Shown here one piece after another: positions 1-5,695 of a stretch of DNA of 5,741 bases. Location: assembly GCA_900549895.1 (NCBI GenBank), contig URQG01000132.1:1-5741 (forward strand), read 5' to 3'. Both the position numbers and the translations under genes were made by a program. How positions within the stretch are numbered: the stretch's first letter is position 1; each line of letters opens with the position of its first letter. The DNA comes from an uncultured Lachnobacterium sp. (GTDB taxonomy: Bacteria; Bacillota; Clostridia; Lachnospirales; Lachnospiraceae). The notes under the pieces are model-generated. The model searched no databases. It had not been told where the DNA came from and saw only the letters and a list, made by a program, of their open reading frames with translations.

Positions 1-40
1 CGTAAGGTCGTCGGCAGCGTCAGATGTGTATAAGAGACAG
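1..40 (+). other. Illumina Nextera read-1 adapter (non-genomic)
   Basis: Positions 8-21 read TCGTCGGCAGCGTC and 22-40 read AGATGTGTATAAGAGACAG, the Nextera i5-side adapter followed by the 19-base Tn5 mosaic end. Positions 1-7 (CGTAAGG) sit where the i5 index belongs. This is library sequence left in the assembly. It supplies an artificial in-frame stop (TAA at 31-33) upstream of the first gene, so nothing before position 41 should be interpreted biologically. Confidence 0.98.
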
Positions 41-564
41 CATATATAGAGTTTGTGCCGGATGTTGATGAGCTTTCAGCAATACCTCTGACTGAATTGT
101 TTGACAATGTGATTATTTTACGCGGCACATCCAAGTTTTTTGCCACTCCGGGACTTCGTCTGGGCTATGCCATCACATCAAATTCACAAATTCTTACAGA
201 CATAAACACAAACAAAAATCCGTGGATGATTAACTCTCTCGCCGTTGTTGCAGGCGAAACCATGTTTTTGGATGAAGAATATATAGATAAAACAAGAAGC
301 TTGATACTTTCGGAGAAAACCAGATGCAGGAAATTGATTGAAGAATCACACAAATTCAAGCTTTATCCATCCTACAGCAACTTCTATCTGCTTAAGATAC
401 TTGATGAAGGCGTAGATGCACATATGCTATTTGAGCGCGCCATAAGGCAGGGCATGATGATAAGGGACTGCTCTACCTTTCCCGGGCTTGAGGAGCGCTT
501 CATACGATTTTGTATAATGAAGCCAGAGGACAACACAAGGCTTATTAATTGCCTTACACAATGA
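41..564 (+). CDS. PLP-dependent aminotransferase-fold protein, CobD/HisC-like, 5'-truncated
   Basis: This is the C-terminal part of a fold-type I PLP enzyme. The readable frame begins at codon 43 with YIEFVPDVDE, which looks like the end of the conserved Asp-x-Ala-(Tyr/Phe) PLP-ring segment. The start is therefore lost into the adapter, and the GTG at 55 is not a real start. Counting from that GTG, RGTSKFFATPGLRLGY (23-38) holds the Schiff-base lysine K27 (codon 133-135) and the phosphate-binding arginine R35. The tail has IRDCSTFPGL (136-145) and RFIRFCIM (148-155), with R151 the likely substrate-carboxylate arginine. The IRDCSxFPGL block is more typical of L-threonine-phosphate decarboxylase (CobD, cobalamin side chain) than of HisC. 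A second possibility is the aminotransferase half of a longer nucleotidyltransferase-aminotransferase fusion; the missing N-terminus would decide. No cobalamin genes are visible nearby. The fold is certain; the substrate is not. Confidence 0.8.
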
Positions 565-599
565 TGCTAAATGCCTTTATATAAACATAACATATAACC

Positions 600-641
600 A
601 AAAAGCCTCCGGAAGGATTTAATCCAGCCGGAGGCTTTTTT
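600..641. terminator. Bidirectional rho-independent terminator
   Basis: GCCTCCGG (605-612) pairs perfectly with CCGGAGGC (628-635). The stem is extended by A601-604 against T636-639, and a smaller GGAT/ATCC pairing can form inside the loop. On the plus strand the stem runs into six T residues (636-641); on the minus strand it runs into five (complement of 600-604). It lies 35 nt after the stop of the aminotransferase gene and 36 nt after the stop of nfnB, so it can end both convergent transcripts. Confidence 0.93.
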
Positions 642-677
642 ATAAAGTGAAACATAGAATATGCTTTAAGGTCTATA

Positions 678-2063
678 TTATTTTGCAGATAAGAACTCGT
701 CAATACCTTTTGCTGCTGCTTTTCCTGCACCCATGGCAAGAATAACCGTTGCAGCACCTGTTACGGCATCTCCACCTGCGAATACGGCAGCCTTGCTGGT
801 TGCTCCATTCTCCTCGGAAGCAACGATACACTTACGGCGGTTTGTCTCAAGACCGGCTGTGGTAGAAGAAATGAGTGGGTTTGGAGAAGTACCGAGTGAC
901 ATGATAACCGTGTCACAGTCCATCTCATATTCAGAACCAGGAATCTCAACCGGGCTTCTTCTTCCGGAAGCATCCGGCTCACCAAGCTCCATCTTGATGA
1001 CACGAACGCCCTTGACCCAGCCGTTCTCATCAACAAGGATCTCTGTCGGATTCTGAAGAAGATCAAAGATGATTCCCTCTTCTTTTGCGTGATGTACTTC
1101 TTCCTTACGAGCCGGAAGTTCTTCCTCACCACGACGATATACGATATGAACCTCAGCGCCGAGACGAAGTGCGGTTCTTGCAGCATCCATTGCTACGTTA
1201 CCACCGCCGACAACGACAACTTTCTTTCCTCTTGAGATTGGAGTCTCATATTCGTCCTTAAAAGCCTTCATCAGGTTATTTCTTGTCAGGAACTCATTTG
1301 CGGAGAATACGCCGTTGGCCTGTTCTCCAGGAATTCCCATGAATCTAGGAAGTCCTGCTCCTGAACCGATAAATACAGCCTCGAATCCTTCCTCAGCCAT
1401 CAACTCATCAATCTTAACAGACTTTCCGATGACAACGTTTGTCTCGATCTTAACACCGAGAGACTTTACGTTCTCAACTTCCGCAGCGACAACCTTATCT
1501 TTTGGAAGACGGAACTCAGGAATACCGTAGCTTAATACACCGCCGGCCATATGAAGCGCCTCAAAAATCGTAACATCATAACCAAGCTTTGCAAGATCTC
1601 CGGCACAGGTCAGGCCTGCAGGACCGGAACCGATGACAGCAACCTTATGTCCGTTTGGCTCAGCTGTCTTCTTAGGCTTGATTTCATTCTCTCTTGCCCA
1701 ATCCGCTACAAAACGCTCAAGCTTACCGATTGCAACCGGATCTCCCTTGATTCCGCGGATACACTTGCCCTCACACTGGCTCTCCTGTGGACATACACGT
1801 CCGCAGACTGCAGGAAGTGCGGATGACTCTGAGATGATCTGATAAGCAGCCTCAAAGTTACGCTCCTTCACCTGTGCGATAAATGCCGGAATATTGATAG
1901 AAACCGGGCATCCCTTCATACACTGGGCATTCTTACAATTTAAGCAACGGGAAGCCTCTGCTACTGCCTCTTCCTCGTTGTATCCATAACATACTTCTTC
2001 AAAGTTCGTTGCACGAACCTTAGGCTCCTGCTCACGAACCGGTACTCTTACCATTGCATCCAT
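678..2063 (-). CDS. nfnB: NADH-dependent reduced ferredoxin:NADP+ oxidoreductase, large subunit NfnB
   Basis: This is the 461-residue large subunit of the cytosolic electron-bifurcating Nfn complex, which reversibly couples NADPH oxidation to reduction of NAD+ and ferredoxin. The N-terminal ferredoxin-like domain carries two cysteine groups, C40/C43/C48/C52 and C87/C91/C97/C101, for two [4Fe-4S] clusters. E116 in GKLERF is a candidate for the unusual glutamate ligand reported in Nfn structures. A GSGPAG FAD-binding loop (145-150), a second Rossmann loop GGGNVAMDAA (286-295) for NADP(H), and GGDAVTGAATVILAMGAG (430-447) closing the FAD site follow in the usual order. Length and motifs also fit the glutamate synthase small subunit GltD, and automatic annotation often says so. 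The directly coupled nfnA upstream, and no gltB in view, favour NfnB. The ATG at 2063-2061 overlaps the nfnA stop as TAATG and is preceded by GGAGGTG (2071-2077), giving translational coupling. Confidence 0.93.
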   Translation of the reverse strand: MDAMVRVPVREQEPKVRATNFEEVCYGYNEEEAVAEASRCLNCKNAQCMKGCPVSINIPAFIAQVKERNFEAAYQIISESSALPAVCGRVCPQESQCEGKCIRGIKGDPVAIGKLERFVADWARENEIKPKKTAEPNGHKVAVIGSGPAGLTCAGDLAKLGYDVTIFEALHMAGGVLSYGIPEFRLPKDKVVAAEVENVKSLGVKIETNVVIGKSVKIDELMAEEGFEAVFIGSGAGLPRFMGIPGEQANGVFSANEFLTRNNLMKAFKDEYETPISRGKKVVVVGGGNVAMDAARTALRLGAEVHIVYRRGEEELPARKEEVHHAKEEGIIFDLLQNPTEILVDENGWVKGVRVIKMELGEPDASGRRSPVEIPGSEYEMDCDTVIMSLGTSPNPLISSTTAGLETNRRKCIVASEENGATSKAAVFAGGDAVTGAATVILAMGAGKAAAKGIDEFLSAK

Positions 2064-2953
2064 TATTTGTCACCTCCGCAATGACCACAACCACCGTGGT
2101 GGGTGTCGCCTTCTTCATATGCAAGCTTTGCACGGCCTTCTTCTGTCTTGTACTGCTGCTGACGCTTCATTGCCTGATCAAAGTCAACGAGATGTCCGTC
2201 GAACTCCGGTCCGTCAACACATGCAAACTTGACTTCTCCGCCAACCATAAGACGGCAAGCGCCACACATTCCTGTTCCGTCAACCATGATCGGGTTCATG
2301 GAAACGATTGTAGGAATCTCAAGTTTCTTGGTCAGAATGGTAACAAATTTCATCATGATCATCGGTCCGATCGCTACACATACATCGTAGTGCTTTCCTT
2401 CACCGACCAATGCCTCAAGCTGCTGGCATCCGTTTCCGTGGAATCCATATGTTCCATCGTCCGTTGTCACATAGACATTGCCTGCTACAGCCTTCATCTC
2501 ATCAATATAGAATAAGAGATCCTTTGTTCTTGATCCCATGATAACATCGGCATCAATACCGTGCTCATGTAACCATTTCACCTGTGGGTATACCGGTGCG
2601 GTTCCAAGACCTCCGGCGATAAATACGATGTTTTTCTTCTTGGTTTCCTCAAGGTTTTCTTCCTGACAAAGCTCAGAAGGACAACCGAGCGGTCCAACGA
2701 AATCTTCCAAAGCATCACCCTCGTTTAAGCTCATCATACGCTCTGTTCCTGCGCCGATGGTCTGTACAACGATGGTAACTGTCTCCTTTTCCCTGTCATA
2801 ATCACAGATGGTAAGCGGAATTCTCTCCCCTACTTCATCTGTCTTTGCGATAATAAACTGTCCCGGCAGACACTCCTTGGCAACACGTGGTGCCTTAATA
2901 TCCATAAGGATAATGTTATCCGCCAATGTTTCCTTTCGAACGATTGGATACAT
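2063..2953 (-). CDS. nfnA: NADH-dependent reduced ferredoxin:NADP+ oxidoreductase, small subunit NfnA
   Basis: This 296-residue protein belongs to the ferredoxin-NADP reductase superfamily (dihydroorotate dehydrogenase electron-transfer/sulfide dehydrogenase type). In Nfn this subunit binds FAD, an NAD(H) site and one [2Fe-2S] cluster. An N-terminal beta-barrel holds the flavin motif RIPLTICD (44-51). GGLGTAPVYP (114-123) is the nucleotide-binding loop. MVDGTGMCGACRL (223-235) plus the later C245 supplies C230, C233 and C245; D225 is placed to be the non-cysteine ligand known from Nfn structures. The C-terminus is odd: it ends in a His/Cys/Gly tail (HHGGCGHCGGDK, 285-296). The ATG is preceded by AGGAGG at 2960-2965 with a 6-nt spacer, so the start is secure. 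PyrK and the small subunit of sulfide dehydrogenase are close relatives, but the immediate partnership with nfnB settles the role. Confidence 0.93.
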   Translation of the reverse strand: MYPIVRKETLADNIILMDIKAPRVAKECLPGQFIIAKTDEVGERIPLTICDYDREKETVTIVVQTIGAGTERMMSLNEGDALEDFVGPLGCPSELCQEENLEETKKKNIVFIAGGLGTAPVYPQVKWLHEHGIDADVIMGSRTKDLLFYIDEMKAVAGNVYVTTDDGTYGFHGNGCQQLEALVGEGKHYDVCVAIGPMIMMKFVTILTKKLEIPTIVSMNPIMVDGTGMCGACRLMVGGEVKFACVDGPEFDGHLVDFDQAMKRQQQYKTEEGRAKLAYEEGDTHHGGCGHCGGDK

Positions 2954-2959
2954 AATCTT

Positions 2960-2965
2960 CCTCCT
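2960..2965 (-). promoter_or_regulatory. Ribosome binding site of nfnA
   Basis: The minus strand reads AGGAGG, a perfect anti-16S match, six bases before the ATG at 2953. It fixes the nfnA start. Confidence 0.9.
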
Positions 2966-3002
2966 AGTGTTTTCTAATCCCTCGTAAATCTACGCTATTT
3001 CA

Positions 3003-3031
3003 ATCATATCGAAAAAGCATATCAATGTCAA
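3003..3031 (-). promoter_or_regulatory. Sigma-A-type promoter of nfnAB
   Basis: On the minus strand a perfect -35 TTGACA (3026-3031) is followed after exactly 17 bases by TATGAT (3003-3008), a 5-of-6 match to the -10 consensus. Transcription would begin near 2996, giving a leader of about 43 nt. No operator-like palindrome overlaps it. The element lies in the 111-nt gap between the GTPase unit and nfnA, so nfnAB can be expressed independently and probably strongly. Confidence 0.85.
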
Positions 3032-3064
3032 AGAATAATTATACATTACTTCCATAACCATAAG

Positions 3065-4009
3065 TTATGAGAAGTAAACAAGCTCATCTTCCGGTTTCTC
3101 TGCCTTCTCAATGGAGATTGGATACAGTACCGGGCCTTTTCCCTTGTACTCGCGTGCGAACTCAACACGCACCTCTGCGGTAATGTCAATCCACGACTTG
3201 TGCGGAATCTCGTTTTCCTTGTCGTACTTACATTTAAATCCGATAAATGTGACATCCTCGATGCAGCAGGTCATCGCAAAGCGCCCCGGAACGAAAACGC
3301 CTTTTCTTAATTTATCCGGATTATAAACGAGTGCGCGGAACTTGACCTTCTTGTGGTCATACTTCTTATAGTTCTCCATCGCATCCATATACCAGATGGC
3401 ATAATCCGCATCGGATAACTCGATCACATCCTGATTGATGTCAAACGGCAGCTCCTCCGGACGCTCATCGATCGTACCGTCTTTTCGCTCATAAACAATC
3501 TGTGCCTTGCGGTTGATTGCCTTGATCGTACGGCGAAGGTGTCCCCTGTCAGTATTGTCATCCGTACGGTTAAAGATGACAACATCGCTGGAGAATACCT
3601 GCTCCTGCATCATCGCACGCATATTGTTCATATACATATCAAATGTAGTGGAATCGACGGTTGCAAGCGACTGCACAATCACCCATCCCTTCGGGAGGCT
3701 CGCCTCAAGCAGCTTGTCCATTCCCCATGTTCCGTTGTACTCGATAAATACCTGCTCCGGAAGGTAGGAATTCTGAATCTCCTGCAGCTTTTCCGGTGTA
3801 AATTCTTCCTCTGAATCAATTGTGACCAACTTGAAATTGACGGTGGCAAGCTTTGCCTCGTCGTACTCCTTCTCACCATCCTCACACATGATGATGATGC
3901 CTTTTGAGCCATCTCCGAACTCATTTTCAAAAAGCGTTTCCTCTACAAGAGAAGTCTTACCGCTGTCCATGAAGCCGGTAAACACGTATACTGGAATTTC
4001 CTGTGCCAT
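3065..4009 (-). CDS. CobW/P47K-like GTPase fused to a YcgQ-type C-terminal domain
   Basis: This 314-residue protein has two parts. Residues 5-175 are a P-loop GTPase domain resembling COG0523/CobW: Walker A G-F-M-D-S-G-K-T-S (12-20), an acidic strand VFIEYNG (87-93) in place of the usual IEPSG, and NRTD (147-150) for guanine recognition. The CxCC metal motif normal in CobW proteins is absent; only a lone C42 lies nearby. Residues about 220-314 do not look like the normal CobW C-terminal domain. They resemble the C-terminal domain of YcgQ (TIGR03943/DUF1980), with the hallmark RFAMTCC (243-249) and an OB-like WIDITAEV stretch (273-280). No membrane segment or signal peptide is visible, unlike full YcgQ, so the protein should be cytosolic. 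It follows the His-rich CobW gene after 24 nt, with AGGAG at 4016-4020. A role in metal delivery is inferred from family and partner; metal and client are unknown. Confidence 0.82.
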   Translation of the reverse strand: MAQEIPVYVFTGFMDSGKTSLVEETLFENEFGDGSKGIIIMCEDGEKEYDEAKLATVNFKLVTIDSEEEFTPEKLQEIQNSYLPEQVFIEYNGTWGMDKLLEASLPKGWVIVQSLATVDSTTFDMYMNNMRAMMQEQVFSSDVVIFNRTDDNTDRGHLRRTIKAINRKAQIVYERKDGTIDERPEELPFDINQDVIELSDADYAIWYMDAMENYKKYDHKKVKFRALVYNPDKLRKGVFVPGRFAMTCCIEDVTFIGFKCKYDKENEIPHKSWIDITAEVRVEFAREYKGKGPVLYPISIEKAEKPEDELVYFS

Positions 4010-4033
4010 AAATTGCTCCTTTTTCTTCTAAAT

Positions 4034-5137
4034 TTAAGCCAGACCGAATAATTCCTCAAGCTCATGCTCATGGATCTCGGTACCGATTACTACAATACGT
4101 CCGGTGTAATCCGGCTCACCCTCACGGATCTCATACTCACCCGGAACCATATCAAAATAGATCCAGCTTCCGTCCGTGCTCTCAACCATACCCTTAGAAC
4201 GAAGGATATTGTCAGAATCTACGAAGCCCTTAAGGATTTCCTCGATCTTGGACTTCTCGAATTTATGAGGTGTCTCCTTGCCCCAGCTTGTAAATACCTC
4301 ATCCGCATGGTGATGATGATGCTCGTGATCATGGCATCCGCATGTGCAATTCTCACCATGCTCATGATGGTGCTCATGCTCTTCATGGTCGTGGTCATGG
4401 TGATGCTCGTGCTCTTCATGGTCATGATCATGGTGATGCTCGTGCTCTTCATGGTCGTGATCGTGGTGATGGTGCTCATGTTCATGTTCTTCCTCATCCT
4501 GCGCATGACGTGCCTCTGCAAGCACCTTCATCTCAAGGTTGTCCTGTCCTTCCATAACCTTAAGAATCTGCTCGCCGCCGATCGCATTCCAATCGGTTGT
4601 AATGATTGCTGCATTCGGATTCAGCTTCTGGATCTGCTTTACACAGAACTCCAGCTGCTCCGGTGTTGCATTCTGGCTGCGGCTTAGGATCACCGTTGTT
4701 GCATACTCGATCTGATTGTTGAAGAACTCGCCGAATGCCTTCATCTGCTTGCTTGCCTTAAGCGCATTGACAACCGTAACTAAGGCATTCAGCTTGACAT
4801 CCTGCTCCTTCTCGATATCGATAACCGACTTCATAACATCGGATAACTTGCCGACACCGGATGGCTCGATCAGAATACGATCCGGATGATACTTTGTGAT
4901 CACTTCATTTAAGTTCTTGCCAAAATCGCCGACCAGTGAACAACAGATGCATCCGGAATTCATCTCTGTAATCTGGATTCCCGCATCCTTTAAGAAACCA
5001 CCGTCAATTCCGACCTCTCCGAACTCATTCTCGATCAGCACGATCTGCTCTCCCTGAAACGCCTCGTCGATCATCTTCTTAATAAAAGTAGTTTTACCAG
5101 CTCCTAAGAATCCTGAAATAATGTCAATCTTTGTCAT
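4034..5137 (-). CDS. CobW/P47K (COG0523) metal-chaperone-type GTPase with His-rich loop
   Basis: This 367-residue cytosolic P-loop GTPase belongs to the family containing CobW, YciC/ZagA and ZNG1, which use GTP to deliver metal to target proteins. Walker A is G-F-L-G-A-G-K-T-T (9-17), the metal-binding GCICC lies at 62-66 (C63, C65, C66), and IEPSGVG at 90-96 is the Walker B-like block. The expected NKxD base-recognition motif is replaced by LSRS (151-154). Residues 218-277 form a hydrophilic linker with 32 histidines in 60 residues, plus a CTCGC cysteine cluster (264-268). The CobW C-terminal domain follows from FTSWGKE (282-288) to the end. The start is supported by AAGGAGAG (5145-5152) before the ATG. 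It is the first gene of a two-gene unit with the GTPase-YcgQ fusion. Zinc is the usual cargo guess and nickel or cobalt are possible; the sequence alone does not tell. Confidence 0.9.
   Translation of the reverse strand: MTKIDIISGFLGAGKTTFIKKMIDEAFQGEQIVLIENEFGEVGIDGGFLKDAGIQITEMNSGCICCSLVGDFGKNLNEVITKYHPDRILIEPSGVGKLSDVMKSVIDIEKEQDVKLNALVTVVNALKASKQMKAFGEFFNNQIEYATTVILSRSQNATPEQLEFCVKQIQKLNPNAAIITTDWNAIGGEQILKVMEGQDNLEMKVLAEARHAQDEEEHEHEHHHHDHDHEEHEHHHDHDHEEHEHHHDHDHEEHEHHHEHGENCTCGCHDHEHHHHHADEVFTSWGKETPHKFEKSKIEEILKGFVDSDNILRSKGMVESTDGSWIYFDMVPGEYEIREGEPDYTGRIVVIGTEIHEHELEELFGLA
4307..4492 (-). repeat. 33-bp tandem repeats encoding a His-rich metal-binding loop
   Basis: Inside the CobW gene the protein unit EEHEHHHDHDH occurs at residues 230-240 (4418-4450) and 241-251 (4385-4417), with a partial copy at 252-260 (4358-4384) and a diverged 14-residue version at 216-229 (4451-4492). 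The DNA units are nearly identical, so unit number may vary between strains by slippage and may be miscounted in short-read assemblies. A CTCGCHDH segment and a run of five His extend the region to 4307. Confidence 0.92.
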
Positions 5138-5144
5138 GATAAAT

Positions 5145-5152
5145 CTCTCCTT
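5145..5152 (-). promoter_or_regulatory. Ribosome binding site of the His-rich CobW gene
   Basis: The minus strand reads AAGGAGAG. Its AGGAG core (5147-5151) lies nine bases before the ATG at 5137 and supports that start. Confidence 0.8.
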
Positions 5153-5212
5153 TTCTATATTTATTCTCCAATTGTAAGCTATATCCTTTGTAATCAGGCA
5201 CTACAACCTTAT

Positions 5213-5241
5213 ATTTTACACGGAATGTCAAGCTTTTGCAA
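5213..5241 (-). promoter_or_regulatory. Candidate promoter of the CobW GTPase unit
   Basis: On the minus strand TTGCAA (5236-5241) is separated by 17 bases from TAAAAT (5213-5218), a 5-of-6 match to the -10 consensus. It would give a leader of roughly 70 nt. A perfect TTGACA also occurs at 5226-5231 but has no -10 at a workable distance. This is the best candidate in the 156-nt gap 5138-5293, not a certain one. Confidence 0.4.
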
Positions 5242-5276
5242 ATATAAGCTGACTTCCGGCAACGATTTTGTAAATC
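5231..5276. promoter_or_regulatory. Two short inverted repeats upstream of the CobW unit, possible operator
   Basis: GATTT (5264-5268) and AAATC (5272-5276) form a perfect palindrome around TGT. AGCTT (5231-5235) and AAGCT (5246-5250) form a second one that straddles the candidate -35. Neither matches the Bacillus Zur box closely. They are noted because metal-handling genes of this kind are commonly repressor-controlled. Confidence 0.25.
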
Positions 5277-5293
5277 TATGGAATGCACAAAAA

Positions 5294-5695
5294 CTACGCG
5301 TGCATATGGTACAGCTTCTCGTACAGACCGCCCTGTGCCAGCAGTTCTTCATGCGTTCCAGACTCGGCGATACCATCCTCCGTCAGCACCAGAATCTGTT
5401 CAGCGTTCTGGATCGTAGTCAGACGATGCGCGATCACAAATGTCGTACGATTCTTGGCAAGTTTTTCCAGAGAATCCTGCACCACTTTCTCACTCTCGTT
5501 GTCCAAAGCCGAAGTTGCCTCATCAAAGATCAGAATCGGTGGATTCTTTAAAAACACACGCGCGATCGAAAGGCGCTGCTTCTGTCCTCCTGAAAGCTGT
5601 GTTGGCCTGAAATCAGCCCTGTCTGAAAGCCCTACACGCTCTAATGCCTCCATACCCATCTGCCTTCTGTCCTTTTTGCTCACACCGGCATATAT
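5294..5695 (-). CDS. ABC transporter ATP-binding domain, C-terminal fragment (possibly chimeric)
   Basis: These are the last 133 residues of an ABC transporter nucleotide-binding domain; the 5' part is lost at the contig edge. Numbering from codon 5695: signature LSGGQKQR (34-41), Walker B ILIFDE (54-59), D-loop SALD (62-65) and H-loop histidine H90 in AHRLTT. From the signature on, the sequence looks like an ABCB/MsbA-type exporter, with the family's ending GTHEELLAQGGLYEKLY. Residues 1-33 (AGVSKKDRR, ALERVGL, DRADFRPTQ) instead resemble MacB/LolD-type ATPases, where exporters usually have a GERG-type segment. A mosaic joined at the conserved signature is therefore possible. The open frame continues into the adapter as MYKRQ (5696-5710), which is not real protein. 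The substrate cannot be told. The gene may lie upstream of the CobW unit on the same strand, with 156 nt between. Confidence 0.85.
   Translation of the reverse strand: MYAGVSKKDRRQMGMEALERVGLSDRADFRPTQLSGGQKQRLSIARVFLKNPPILIFDEATSALDNESEKVVQDSLEKLAKNRTTFVIAHRLTTIQNAEQILVLTEDGIAESGTHEELLAQGGLYEKLYHMHA

Noticed and set aside
761..1186. 141-residue minus-strand open frame
   Set aside because: It lies in another frame within nfnB, with no motif of its own.
678..2063. Annotation as glutamate synthase small subunit (GltD)
   Set aside because: The motifs are shared, but the overlapping nfnA gene and absence of a glutamate synthase large subunit favour NfnB.
2054..2515. 153-residue plus-strand open frame
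   Set aside because: It lies opposite the 3' half of nfnA, which has a secure family match, start and RBS; the frame shows no recognisable domain.
3053..3069. CATAAC/GTTATG hairpin at the stop of the GTPase-YcgQ gene
   Set aside because: Only six AT-rich pairs with no T-run after it; not a credible rho-independent terminator.
4358..4492. CRISPR array or intergenic satellite repeat
   Set aside because: The units are contiguous without spacers and in frame within a recognised coding sequence.
4219..4521. Minus-strand Thr/Ile/Met-rich repeat peptide
   Set aside because: It is a frame-shifted reading of the His-repeat DNA; the periodicity comes from the real gene.
4064..4687. 207-residue plus-strand open frame with hydrophobic Met/Val/Leu runs resembling membrane segments
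   Set aside because: It is antisense to the CobW gene. The hydrophobic repeats are the reverse complement of His/Asp/Glu codons, and no separate evidence of a gene was seen.
5138..5293. Cobalamin riboswitch or canonical Zur box upstream of the CobW gene
   Set aside because: No B12-box-like sequence and no match to the Bacillus-type Zur palindrome could be found in the 156 nt.
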